From an uncultured Mycoplasmatota bacterium (GTDB lineage: Bacteria > Bacillota_I > Bacilli_A > RF39 > UBA660): 46,865 bases of DNA. The notes beneath the pieces are model-generated. The model was not told the origin of the DNA, searched no databases, and was given only the letters and a program-made list of their open reading frames with translations. The DNA lies in assembly GCA_900553395.1 (NCBI GenBank), contig USDJ01000010.1:1-46865 (forward strand), in the 5' to 3' direction. Below, in pieces: positions 34,113 to 42,587 of the stretch; position 1 is the stretch's first letter; every line of letters starts with the position of its first letter. The translations under genes were made by a program, and so were the position numbers.

Positions 34113-35306
34113 ATGAAAATAAAAGTTGGTGTAATATTTGGAGGAGAAACAGTAGAACATGAAGTAAGTATAATTACAGCACTTCAGGCTATGGAACATA
34201 TAAATCGTGATAAATATGATATAATTCCAATATATATAAGCAAAGATAGAATTTGGTATACTGGAAAAATGCTTATGGAAGTTGATGTTTATAAAGACTT
34301 CAATGAACTAAAGAGATATGCTAAACAGGTAGTACTTACAAAAACTAAAGATGGATTTTTCTTACAAAATACAAAAGGATTATTTAGAAGAAACATAGCA
34401 GAATTAGATATAGCATTTCCAATTGTACACGGAAATAATGCTGAAGATGGTACTTTACAAGGCTATCTTGATAGTGTAGGTATTCCTTATGTAGGCAGTA
34501 GAGTGTTAGGAAGTGCTTTAGGTCAAGATAAGGTAGTTATGAAGCAGATATTTAAAGATATGAAATTACCTGTTGTTGATTATATTTGGTTTTTTGACAC
34601 TGACTATGCAGATGATTGTGATAAAGTTTTTAACGACGTTAAAAAGTTAGGTTATCCAGTTGTAGTAAAGCCTGCCACACTAGGAAGTAGTGTTGGAATA
34701 TCTTATGTAAAAAAAGAAGAGGATTTAGCTCTTGCTATTGAAGAGGCTATGAAATACGATACTAAAGTAGTTGTAGAAAAAGCAGTTCAAAACTTAATAG
34801 AAGTAAATTGCAGTGTATTAGGTAATTATTCTTATCAAGAGACAAGTGAAATAGAAGAAGTTATTAGTGATGAAGACATATTAACATATGCTGAAAAATA
34901 TGAAGGTGGATCTAAAGGCAAAATGAAAGGTGCTTCAAAGGGAATGGCAAGTGCTAGTAGAATAATTCCTGCAAAGATATCTAAAGAACTTACTTCCAAA
35001 ATAAAAGAAACTAGTAAAGAAGCATTTAGAGCACTTAATTTAAGTGGTGTTTGTAGAATAGATTATTTGATTGATAAAGAAACACAAAAATATTACATAA
35101 ATGAGCCTAATACGATACCTGGAAGTTTGGCATTTTATTTGTGGGAACCAACTGGAAAAAGCTATACAGAACTATTAGATGAAATGATTACTTTAGCAGT
35201 TAAAGATTATAAGAGTAGAGCTAAGAAAATCTATTCGTTTGAAAGTAATATTTTAAGTGGATATGGAATCAAAGGATTAAAGGGCGCAAAAGGAAAATTA
35301 AAATAA
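34113..35306 (+). CDS. ddl: D-alanine--D-alanine ligase
   Basis: 397 residues from ATG 34113, which has GGAGAG at the right spacing (ATG 34107 is too close). ATP-grasp enzyme: VGVIFGGETVEHEVSI, GNNAEDGTLQGYLDSVGIPY, GYPVVVKPATLGSSVGISYV, CRIDYLID, NEPNTIPGSLAFYLW. The omega loop has AEKYEGG with the Lys-Tyr pair associated with D-Ala rather than D-lactate specificity, plus a Lys/Gly/Ser-rich extension (GGSKGKMKGASKGMASASR). Forms an operon with murF. Confidence 0.94.
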   Translation: MKIKVGVIFGGETVEHEVSIITALQAMEHINRDKYDIIPIYISKDRIWYTGKMLMEVDVYKDFNELKRYAKQVVLTKTKDGFFLQNTKGLFRRNIAELDIAFPIVHGNNAEDGTLQGYLDSVGIPYVGSRVLGSALGQDKVVMKQIFKDMKLPVVDYIWFFDTDYADDCDKVFNDVKKLGYPVVVKPATLGSSVGISYVKKEEDLALAIEEAMKYDTKVVVEKAVQNLIEVNCSVLGNYSYQETSEIEEVISDEDILTYAEKYEGGSKGKMKGASKGMASASRIIPAKISKELTSKIKETSKEAFRALNLSGVCRIDYLIDKETQKYYINEPNTIPGSLAFYLWEPTGKSYTELLDEMITLAVKDYKSRAKKIYSFESNILSGYGIKGLKGAKGKLK

Positions 35307-35318
35307 TTTTCTTTTTTT
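35292..35318 (+). terminator. murF-ddl terminator
   Basis: GAAAATTA (35293-35300) pairs with TAATTTTC (35304-35311), then a T-run; the hairpin covers the ddl stop. Confidence 0.85.
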
Positions 35319-35363
35319 GTTCAAAAACGTAAATTATTTTGATATAATTTAATTGGTGATAGT

Positions 35364-36431
35364 ATGGCTAAAAAGAAAAAACTAAATAAAAAAGGTAGAG
35401 CTTTATTGATGCTTTTATTTATAGTTCTATTTGCGGCTGGAATAACAATTTTTACAAATATGCAAAAAAATGATTCTAAAAAAGATAGTTCTAATTCTAA
35501 AAGCGAAAGTAAAACTAAACCTAAAAAAGAAGAAAAGAAATTACAAATTATAGATTTAGATTCTGATTCGAGAAATTATGCTGTTATGATTAACAATATA
35601 AAAACGGTTTGGGGTTATCAATCAGGTTTGCAAGATGCTTATATGGTTTATGAAATAATAGTAGAAGGTGGATATACAAGACTTATGGCAGTCTTTAAGG
35701 ATAAGTCACTAGATAGAATAGGATCTGTAAGATCTTCTAGACATTATTTCTTAGATTATGCCTTGGAAAATGATGCTATTTACATTCATTTTGGATGGAG
35801 TCCGCAAGCAGAATCTGATATGAAAACACTTGGTGTAAACAATATAAATTTTATGAGCTATGGTGGTTATGAGAGAGATAAATCTCTTGGGCTTGCTACA
35901 GAACATACAGCCTTTACTAGTACAGAAAAGATTATGAAAGGTGTTTCATATTATGGATATAGAAATACTACAAAGCAAAAACCATTATTAAATTATTCTG
36001 TTGATAGTGTAAACCTAGCTAATATGGAAGGTGCTATAGTAGCAAACAAAGTTAATATAGTATATTCTAATAGTAGATCAACACAATTTGAGTATGATAG
36101 TGAAAATAAAGTATATAATAGATTTCAAAATAATATAGTCCATAAAGATTATGTAACAGGAAAACAATATACAGCAAAAAATATAATAGCTTACCAGGTT
36201 AACAATTATACTATTAGTGGAGATAATAAAGGAAGACAGACAATAGATAATATAGGAAAAGGTACTGGTTGGTATATTTCTGAAGGTTATGCTATACCTA
36301 TTACTTGGGAAAAGAGTAGTAGAAGTAGTAAAACTATATATAAATATAATGATGGTACTGAAATAAAAGTAAATGATGGAAATACTTATATAGAAATATT
36401 TCCTAAAAATCAACAAATTACCATTGAATAA
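35364..36431 (+). CDS. DUF3048 (YerB-like) membrane-anchored protein
   Basis: 355 residues: basic start, one membrane helix (about 13-30, no lipobox), a Ser/Lys linker, then the DUF3048 fold: YAVMINNIKTVWGYQSGLQD, AYMVYEIIVEGGYTRLMAVF, GSVRSSRHYFLDYALENDAI, and a C-terminal block with GTGWYISEGYAIPITWEKSS and IEIFPKNQQI. Extracytoplasmic; the function is unknown, and YerB in Bacillus is a lipoprotein whereas this one is helix-anchored. SD GGTGAT. Confidence 0.9.
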   Translation: MAKKKKLNKKGRALLMLLFIVLFAAGITIFTNMQKNDSKKDSSNSKSESKTKPKKEEKKLQIIDLDSDSRNYAVMINNIKTVWGYQSGLQDAYMVYEIIVEGGYTRLMAVFKDKSLDRIGSVRSSRHYFLDYALENDAIYIHFGWSPQAESDMKTLGVNNINFMSYGGYERDKSLGLATEHTAFTSTEKIMKGVSYYGYRNTTKQKPLLNYSVDSVNLANMEGAIVANKVNIVYSNSRSTQFEYDSENKVYNRFQNNIVHKDYVTGKQYTAKNIIAYQVNNYTISGDNKGRQTIDNIGKGTGWYISEGYAIPITWEKSSRSSKTIYKYNDGTEIKVNDGNTYIEIFPKNQQITIE

Positions 36432-36460
36432 GCCTTATAAAATAAGGCTTTTTAATTTTT
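36430..36460 (+). terminator. Terminator overlapping the DUF3048 stop
   Basis: AAGCCTTAT (36430-36438), loop AAA, ATAAGGCTT (36442-36450), then T-rich. The TAA stop provides the first bases of the stem. Confidence 0.92.
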
Positions 36461-36542
36461 AACTCAAAAATAGTAACAAAAGACATTATAATTTTTTTAA
36501 AATTATGATATAATGTATTAGTGTTTGAGGTGAAAAAGAGGT

Positions 36543-37055
36543 ATGAATAGATACAAAAATGATGATAAATACCTATTAATTATAGATGATATATTAAAAA
36601 ATGATGAATTTAGTGAACTTAAAAACATAAAGCATCATAATACAACTAGATTAGATCATTGCTTAAAAGTGTCTTATTATTCTTATAAGATTGCTAAATG
36701 TTTGAGACTGGATTATAAGGATGTAGCACGTGGTGGTCTTTTACACGATTTCTATAAAGGTGAAATAAGCGATTGTGATAAAATAAAGGATAAAGTTTTA
36801 TTATTTTCAACAAGACATCCAAATGAAGCTTTAAACAACTCAGCATCAAACTTTGATTTGACAGAAAAAGAAATGAACATAATAAAGACTCATATGTTTC
36901 CTGTCGATTATAGAGTACCTAAGTATGCTGAAAGTTGGGTAGTTAATTTAGTAGATAAAGCTTTAAGTTTTGGAGAATTTTCAAAGAAGTTTAGTTATAA
37001 ATTGGCATATGCGTTTAATTTATATTTGCTTTTTATATTTAATATAGTTAAATAA
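36543..37055 (+). CDS. HD-domain hydrolase
   Basis: 170 residues. HD superfamily motifs in order: HHNTTRLDHCLKVSYYSY, GGLLHDFYKGE (HD dyad), STRHPNEA, IIKTHMFP, NLVDKALSFGEF. Predicted metal-dependent phosphohydrolase; the substrate is not evident. Extended -10 TGATATAAT near 36506. The C-terminal 20 residues are hydrophobic (AYAFNLYLLFIFNIV), possibly a membrane contact. tRNA-Arg follows 11 nt later. Confidence 0.85.
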   Translation: MNRYKNDDKYLLIIDDILKNDEFSELKNIKHHNTTRLDHCLKVSYYSYKIAKCLRLDYKDVARGGLLHDFYKGEISDCDKIKDKVLLFSTRHPNEALNNSASNFDLTEKEMNIIKTHMFPVDYRVPKYAESWVVNLVDKALSFGEFSKKFSYKLAYAFNLYLLFIFNIVK

Positions 37056-37066
37056 CTATATTTTAT

Positions 37067-37143
37067 GTCTCCATAGCTCAGCTGGATAGAGCACCACCCT
37101 CCTAAGGTGGGTGTCGGAAGTTCGAATCTTCTTGGGGACACCA
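37067..37143 (+). tRNA. tRNA-Arg (CCT)
   Basis: Complete cloverleaf: acceptor GTCTCCA/TGGGGAC (one G-T), D-arm GCTC/GAGC, anticodon stem CCACC/GGTGG with loop CTCCTAA (anticodon CCT), T-arm GGAAG-TTCGAAT-CTTCT, discriminator A and encoded CCA at 37141-37143. Confidence 0.96.
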
Positions 37144-37185
37144 GATTGATATATAACTCGAATTTTTCGAGTAGTAATAAATATT

Positions 37186-37210
37186 AACTAGAAGTGCCAT
37201 CTAGTTTTTT
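37186..37210 (+). terminator. Terminator downstream of tRNA-Arg
   Basis: AACTAGA (37186-37192) pairs with TCTAGTT (37200-37206), followed by T residues. A second hairpin, ACTCGAA/TTCGAGT (37156-37172), lies just before. Confidence 0.75.
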
Positions 37211-37506
37211 GTTGTTATAGGTAAAGTGATAAGTTTTAATGAAGAAAGTAAAAAACATTAGAAGTTGAGAAGGAAGATTTAAAGAAATCTGATATGATAT
37301 GTAGATGAAATATTATAAAAAAAATACGACTATTTTATGATGTCTCCTAAATTGGATTCACGTCATTGATTAGCCGTATTTTTTGTTTATATTAAATTTT
37401 TGATAATTTAGAAACACACTTGTAACTTTCAACCACTTAGCGTGCTTAAATAGGTTAACTATATTATTATATTTTTTAATTTAATTCAAAACTTAGTATT
37501 TTCAAA
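37211..37506. other. Non-genic stretch with gene remnant and complex hairpin
   Basis: No intact gene. A short frame, TLEVEKEDLKKSDMICR then stop (ending near 37308), looks like the tail of a lost gene. At about 37318-37382 a nested hairpin is visible: AATACG-A-CTA pairs with TAG-C-CGTATT, enclosing ATGATGT/ACGTCAT and TCC/GGA, and ends in a run of six T. It may be a terminator or a relic of a mobile-element end. Confidence 0.4.
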
Positions 37507-37824
37507 TTATTTAAGATTATGTATTAAATCCAAAAAACTATCAAAATTTTTAGGTATACAGTGACTTATATATAATTTGTATTGATTTTCTTTTTCTATA
37601 ATTTTAATACTCAATATAATGTTTTCGTTTTTTCCATTCGATTGACTTTTCCATTCCCTTATTATTCTGAAAAAGGATTCTAAAAATAAATTAAATTCAT
37701 TTATTTTTAAATTAATATATTTTCCATTAAATGAAATATCTTTCTTATAATTATCAATAATTATTATATTGTTGATACTATATTCATTTATAGAAATAAC
37801 CACTTTAACTAAATTTTCAAACAT
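37507..37824 (-). CDS. Small hypothetical partner protein of the HEIIH protein
   Basis: 105 residues. Start ATG 37824 with SD AGGAGG; overlaps the end of the upstream minus-strand gene by 8 nt, so the pair is translationally coupled. Predicted beta-rich soluble protein (LVKVVISINEYSINNIIIID, YKKDISFNGKYINLKINEFN, ENIILSIKIIEKENQYKLYI) with an amphipathic helix (LFLESFFRIIREW). No family recognised. As a small coupled partner it could be an inhibitor, cofactor or antitoxin for the larger protein. Confidence 0.65.
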   Translation of the reverse strand: MFENLVKVVISINEYSINNIIIIDNYKKDISFNGKYINLKINEFNLFLESFFRIIREWKSQSNGKNENIILSIKIIEKENQYKLYISHCIPKNFDSFLDLIHNLK

Positions 37825-39103
37825 TTTTGGTACTCCTCCTTTTGAATGATTTCATATTATTTATTAATTCTGCAATTTTATTGTTGAATTTAATATTAGG
37901 AATACTATGATTTATTGAATAATAATGCATATGACTGTAAAATATATCATTTATTTCTTTACTAAATTCTTCCCAATATTCACCAAAATATTCATATAAT
38001 TTATTAGGTGTATTGTTAATTGCACAATTAGAAATTAATTCTTCATATGTATCAAAAAATTCTTTTGTTAAAGGGAATAATATTTCATAACTTGATTCAC
38101 CTTCAATTTTATAATCGTCTGGATTATCATATATAAAAACTCCAGCTTGGTGTAATTCTCTTGTAATCAATATGGCAAGAATTTGAGTTCTTATTTCATT
38201 TACAATCTTATTAGTATTTTTATCATCGTGTATTGATATTCCAACATGATTACCATTTGTTTCAATTTTATGAATTATTTCGTGAATAACATTAACATCA
38301 AGTCCTTTAATTCCTAAATTCATTAAATGTAACAATGGTATTTTAATAAATTGATGATAGACTATATCGTTTTTACTTTTAACTTGTATATATCCTGAAA
38401 AAGCCATTTCTGAAAGAGCTATATCACTCAGATCTTCTGGAGTTAATCCAAAATCAAACCTTTTTCTTATTTCTTTCAATATATTTTTACCAAATCTAGA
38501 TTTCTGTGCAATATCACTTTGATAAATAGTTTGAAGCTTTTTTCTATATTCAATTAGTTTGTCTACATTATCAGCAGATAAATTTTCTAGTTTTATACCT
38601 AGGGAATTAGCAATTCTTCTAAATTTTTCTTGATCATTCATTATACTTTGTTTTATAGAATCTGCAATATTCGAATTGTTTAATAAATTAATACTTTTTG
38701 AACTAAATGCATCAATATATCCACTATTAAAGTTTTTATCAGTAAATAAAGATAAAAATTTTTCATTTTCAATATCAGTTTTATTCGGATAACTTATTAA
38801 AAATTCGCTTTTTACATATTTTATTAAAGCTTTAAAATTCAACTTTTTTGATTTACTTTTGATTTTTTCGTATTGTTTATATCGCACTTTAATTAATAGC
38901 CTATCTAAGTCACTAAGCTGAGTAGTATTTTTTTTTAAAAATTCATAATCATCTTCTGGAGTGCTAGAAAAATCAAAAAATACATTTTCTAGTCTTTTCT
39001 TTATAATTCCTGAATATTCTTCACCGTAATAGTTAATTAAAATATCTATAATAGATTTTTTATTTTTGTTAAAACTATCATCAATATTAAAAAGATTTAT
39101 CAA
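37817..39103 (-). CDS. Hypothetical protein with HExxH zinc-metalloprotease-like motif
   Basis: 428 residues from TTG 39103 (GAGGTGA upstream at good spacing; no ATG nearby in frame). The N-terminal half is helical and charged with no signal peptide. Near residue 280, DVNVIHEIIHKIETNGNHVG has the HExxH motif, and INEIRTQILAIL about 30 residues later supplies a possible third ligand (Glu), the gluzincin spacing. The rest is helical. I do not recognise a family; metalloprotease is inferred from the motif alone, and the charged residue after HEIIH departs slightly from the consensus. Opposite orientation to all neighbours and position behind tRNA-Arg suggest acquisition. Confidence 0.7.
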   Translation of the reverse strand: MINLFNIDDSFNKNKKSIIDILINYYGEEYSGIIKKRLENVFFDFSSTPEDDYEFLKKNTTQLSDLDRLLIKVRYKQYEKIKSKSKKLNFKALIKYVKSEFLISYPNKTDIENEKFLSLFTDKNFNSGYIDAFSSKSINLLNNSNIADSIKQSIMNDQEKFRRIANSLGIKLENLSADNVDKLIEYRKKLQTIYQSDIAQKSRFGKNILKEIRKRFDFGLTPEDLSDIALSEMAFSGYIQVKSKNDIVYHQFIKIPLLHLMNLGIKGLDVNVIHEIIHKIETNGNHVGISIHDDKNTNKIVNEIRTQILAILITRELHQAGVFIYDNPDDYKIEGESSYEILFPLTKEFFDTYEELISNCAINNTPNKLYEYFGEYWEEFSKEINDIFYSHMHYYSINHSIPNIKFNNKIAELINNMKSFKRRSTKNV

Positions 39104-39260
39104 TTTACTCTCACCTCATTAAGCACTATATAATTATATTTTAACATAAAAAAATTGCTTTTTTAATGATTTTGAATGTTAAATTTATTTTAATAATATT
39201 ATATGCACTTAAAAATAGTTTTCGATATCTGTCTATTTAGGAAACTTATTGATGGAATTG

Positions 39261-39285
39261 ATAGTATTTAGTCACTATTTTTTTT
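39261..39285 (+). terminator. Weak terminator-like hairpin
   Basis: ATAGT (39261-39265) and ACTAT (39274-39278) followed by seven T residues. No gene is visible directly upstream on this strand, so its role is unclear. Confidence 0.35.
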
Positions 39286-39291
39286 ATTTAG

Positions 39292-39320
39292 TTGTATTTA
39301 AGTAAATAATATGTTATATT
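39292..39320 (+). promoter_or_regulatory. Promoter of the SLH surface protein
   Basis: TTGTAT (39292-39297), 17 bp, TATATT (39315-39320). The predicted start near 39327 lies after the in-frame ATG at 39311, which rules that ATG out as start. Confidence 0.6.
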
Positions 39321-39343
39321 TTAATTGTAGGGAAGGTGTGAGT

Positions 39344-41038
39344 TTGAAAATTAAGAATAATAAAAAAGTTTTAATATTAATTATCTTGTTTTTAGTACTT
39401 TTTGTAGTCAGCATTATAATTTATTTTGTTAATAATAAGAATTCCACATCTGATATTAAGTTTAATAGTGACCCTAAAAGTGCTGCAACTTACTATGTAA
39501 ATAAAAAAAGTGTTGATGATTCTAATAAATCTAACAATCATGAAGATTATTTGATTGAAGGCGAATTTCTTTCTGATGGTATAGTTACAGATGAAGAAAA
39601 AGAGGCTATGCAGCATAATACAATGGTCTTGCAAAAACTCATTGATGATGCTGATTTTAATCAAAATATTCAAATACCTAGTGGAGTTTATTATTTTTAT
39701 AAAGGTGGAACTGCCAAAACAAAATATGAGGACTATGTTATAAGGCCTAAAAGTGGGGTTATTATAACTGGAAGTGGTACGAATGACAGTAGTTATACCA
39801 TCTTAAAGCCTTATGCTGAAGAGGGAACTATAAAATACGGATTAGATATGTTTTATTTTAATGATTATAGTGATTCAAATAAGACTAATGCTGCGTATTT
39901 AGAGAATGTTAGTTTTAATGATTTTATTATAGATGGAGAAAATGTAAGAGGTAATGTTTATAATTCTTCTGGTAAAGGATTTATGATAAATTTATGTAGG
40001 AATTGTTTTTGGAACAATATAATTGTTAAAAATACAGATGGAACTGGATTTGGAATGGATAATGTAATTAATGGAAAAATTACAAATAGTATGGCTATTA
40101 ATTGCGGCAAAAATGCCAATGAGTCAGATGAGGGTGCTTCTGGATTCGGAATTGGTACTGGTTTTAGTAATGAAGAATCAATGTATATAGAAAATTGTAA
40201 GTCTATAGGAAATACAAAATTTGGATTTTTCTTTGAACATCAAGGAAGATTTACTAAACATTACGAAGCAAGTTCATCAAAGGGGTTTGTTGTAATAAAT
40301 AGTGAAGCAAGTGGCAACTTATATAATTTTGGTGGACTTAGAGCTAATGATGTATCATATATAAATTGTAAAGTTTCCAACAATGATACTTTAGATATAA
40401 ACAATAATTATACTAAGTTAGATATTTATTTTGATGATGAATCAAGAAGAACTAAGATTCAGAATTTTACTTCAGAATATATTTTTAGTGATGTTGATAA
40501 AAATAGTATATATTATGATGCTATTAAATGGGGATATAATAGTGGCATTACTTATGGAGTATCAAAAAATGAATTTGGAATTGGAAAATTTGCTACAAGG
40601 GCAGAAGCTATAGTACTTTTGTGGAGATATGCTGGAAGACCTGGTGATGTCTTAGTTGGATCTTTGCTAGATAATAACAATCGTAAAATGACTAATATAG
40701 AGACTGGTTTTATAGATGTTTTAAATTATGCTTGGTATACTAGTGCAATAAAGTGGGGAGTAGATAATAAAATAATTAATGGAATATCTAAGACAGAATT
40801 TAGCCCTGATTCTTATGTTACAACTGCACAATTTTTAACAATGCTATATCGATATAGAGGTGAGCCCAAGGTGAATGTAAACCATGATTTAACGAATGTA
40901 CAATCGTCTTCATTTTATTTTAATGCATCTAACTGGGCATATGATAATGGTATAATTATTGATAGAGATTTTAATCCTGATAGTAATTGTACAAGAGAAC
41001 AAATTGTTCAAATGCTATATAGATATGCTACAAATTAA
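39344..41038 (+). CDS. SLH-domain surface protein with beta-helix domain
   Basis: About 564 residues from TTG 39344 (GGAAGGTG 5 nt before). N-terminal membrane/signal segment (VLILIILFLVLFVVSIIIYF), then a right-handed beta-helix-like region (about 90-380) with Asn-rich turns (IIVKNTDGTGFGMDNVINGK, SMAINCGKNANESDEGASGF), then three SLH repeats (about 390-564) shown by AIKWGYNSGITYG, AIKWGVDNKIINGIS, NWAYDNGIII and their RAEAIVLLWRYAG/TAQFLTMLYRYRG/REQIVQMLYRYA partners. SLH domains bind pyruvylated wall polysaccharide, anchoring the protein outside. The beta-helix may bind or cleave glycans; no catalytic site is assigned. Confidence 0.88.
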   Translation: MKIKNNKKVLILIILFLVLFVVSIIIYFVNNKNSTSDIKFNSDPKSAATYYVNKKSVDDSNKSNNHEDYLIEGEFLSDGIVTDEEKEAMQHNTMVLQKLIDDADFNQNIQIPSGVYYFYKGGTAKTKYEDYVIRPKSGVIITGSGTNDSSYTILKPYAEEGTIKYGLDMFYFNDYSDSNKTNAAYLENVSFNDFIIDGENVRGNVYNSSGKGFMINLCRNCFWNNIIVKNTDGTGFGMDNVINGKITNSMAINCGKNANESDEGASGFGIGTGFSNEESMYIENCKSIGNTKFGFFFEHQGRFTKHYEASSSKGFVVINSEASGNLYNFGGLRANDVSYINCKVSNNDTLDINNNYTKLDIYFDDESRRTKIQNFTSEYIFSDVDKNSIYYDAIKWGYNSGITYGVSKNEFGIGKFATRAEAIVLLWRYAGRPGDVLVGSLLDNNNRKMTNIETGFIDVLNYAWYTSAIKWGVDNKIINGISKTEFSPDSYVTTAQFLTMLYRYRGEPKVNVNHDLTNVQSSSFYFNASNWAYDNGIIIDRDFNPDSNCTREQIVQMLYRYATN

Positions 41039-41062
41039 TTTGATTAGAAAGAAGGTAATAAT

Positions 41063-41872
41063 ATGAATTATCAAAATGCAGTTAATTATATAAAAGAAAA
41101 AATAAAGGATAGAAAGCCTGAAGTAGCAATTGTTTTAGGGTCTGGATTAGGTGTTTTATCTGATGATATAGAAAATAAAATTGTCATTAGTTATAAAGAA
41201 ATACCTGATTTTCCAGTTTCAACTGTAGAAGGACATAAAGGAGAACTTATAATAGGTGAAATAAATGGTAAAACAATAATGGCTATGAATGGTAGATTTC
41301 ATTATTATGAGGGGTATGATTTAGCTCAAGCTACATTTCCGATTAGAGTATTTTATCTTTTAGGTATAAAAAAATTAATATTAACGAATGCAGCAGGAGG
41401 AATAAATACTTCATTTAATCCTGGGGACTTTATGGTAATAAATGATTATTTAGGATTTTTTGCAGAGTCAGTACTAAGGGGACCAAATTTAGATGAGTTT
41501 GGCGTTAGATTTCCTGATACTAGCCATACATTTGATCCTAGCTTAAGTCAAGTACTTTCAGAAGTAATAAAACGTAATGTTGGAAAGTCATATAGTGGTG
41601 TATACGCTTATATGAAAGGTCCTGCTTTTGAAACACCAGCCGAGATAAGAGCCTTAAGGATACTTGGTGCTGATGCAGTTGGAATGTCTACGGTTCCCGA
41701 AGCTGTAGTAGCAAATCATTGTGGTATGAAAACTGTAGCAGTTTCTTGCATTACTAATATGGCTTCTGGTGTAACCGATCAGGTATTAACTCACGAAGAT
41801 GTAAAACTTACAGCAGATAAAGTAAAAGAGAATTTCAGAGAAATCATTAAGGAATATATTGGACTAATTTAA
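41063..41872 (+). CDS. Purine nucleoside phosphorylase
   Basis: Phosphorolysis of purine (deoxy)nucleosides in salvage. 269 residues, the trimeric PNP (PunA/PupG) type: VLGSGLGVLSDDI, VEGHKGELIIGEI, NGRFHYYEGY, LTNAAGGINTSFNPGDFMVI, PAFETPAEIRALRILGADAV, GMSTVPEAVVANHCG and SCITNMASGV. SD AGAAGGT. It ends in a terminator whose loop holds the stop codon. Confidence 0.94.
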   Translation: MNYQNAVNYIKEKIKDRKPEVAIVLGSGLGVLSDDIENKIVISYKEIPDFPVSTVEGHKGELIIGEINGKTIMAMNGRFHYYEGYDLAQATFPIRVFYLLGIKKLILTNAAGGINTSFNPGDFMVINDYLGFFAESVLRGPNLDEFGVRFPDTSHTFDPSLSQVLSEVIKRNVGKSYSGVYAYMKGPAFETPAEIRALRILGADAVGMSTVPEAVVANHCGMKTVAVSCITNMASGVTDQVLTHEDVKLTADKVKENFREIIKEYIGLI

Positions 41873-41889
41873 AAAAGTAGTCCTTTTTT
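41861..41889 (+). terminator. Terminator spanning the PNP stop
   Basis: GGACTA (41861-41866) pairs with TAGTCC (41878-41883), then six T residues; the stop codon lies in the loop. Confidence 0.85.
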
Positions 41890-41932
41890 GTTATATAAAA
41901 AAGTTTAAATCATAGTATTAATGGGAGGACTT

Positions 41933-42550
41933 ATGTATAAATTACCAGAATTACAATTTAAATACCAAGATTTTGAACCTTTTATAGATACTCATACAAT
42001 GGGATTACATTATAATAAGCATGAAAAAAAATACCTAGATAATTTAAATATGTTATTATCCAAAAACAATTACACTTATAATTATAATTTAAATGAATTG
42101 GTATATCATTTGGATGATTTTCCTGTTTCTGATAGAGAAGATATATTGTTTAATTTAGGTGGTGTATTAAATCATAATTTGTATTGGAACGGCATTAGTA
42201 CTAATAACTATAGGCCTAAGGGAAAATTAAAAGACAAAATAGATAATAAATATGGAAGCTTTGATAACTTTTTTAATCTTTTTATGGACGAAGCATTGAA
42301 ACTGAAAGGCTCTGGATATACAACATTAGTTTTTAAAGATAAAGATATAGAAATTATGAATTTTTCTAATCAAGATATTCCACAGTTTTTTGGATATATT
42401 CCATTATTTAATATTGATTTATGGGAACACGCATATTACTTAAATCATAAAAATGATAAATCTAAATATTTAGAAAACTTTAAACAAATAGCTGACTTTA
42501 GTTTTGCCAGTGATATATATAATAATTTAATAGAAAGGATTGCATTTTAA
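41933..42550 (+). CDS. Fe/Mn superoxide dismutase-like protein
   Basis: 205 residues from ATG 41933 (SD GGGAGGAC; the ATG at 41921 lies in the SD). Metal ligands fit the family: His26 in GLHYNKHEKKY, the His of LNHNLYW, and Asp/His of IDLWEHAYYLNH. The core around the usual GSGWxWL is changed to GSGYTTLVF, and the QDxPxxxxxxPLxxxD segment is present as NQDIPQFFGYIPLFNID. Ligands are conserved, so activity is plausible, but the changed core leaves some doubt. Metal choice cannot be read. Confidence 0.85.
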   Translation: MYKLPELQFKYQDFEPFIDTHTMGLHYNKHEKKYLDNLNMLLSKNNYTYNYNLNELVYHLDDFPVSDREDILFNLGGVLNHNLYWNGISTNNYRPKGKLKDKIDNKYGSFDNFFNLFMDEALKLKGSGYTTLVFKDKDIEIMNFSNQDIPQFFGYIPLFNIDLWEHAYYLNHKNDKSKYLENFKQIADFSFASDIYNNLIERIAF

Positions 42551-42563
42551 CAGTCCTTTTTAT
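42534..42563 (+). terminator. Terminator spanning the SOD-like gene stop
   Basis: AAAGGATTG (42534-42542) pairs with CAGTCCTTT (42551-42559; one G-T), then T residues; the stop is in the loop. Confidence 0.78.
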
Positions 42564-42587
42564 ATAATAAAATTATAGGAGGTTAAA

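Noticed and set aside
37318..37382. IS200/IS605 transposon end
   Set aside because: No TnpA or TnpB coding remnants are visible and the hairpin alone is not diagnostic; kept only as an open observation.
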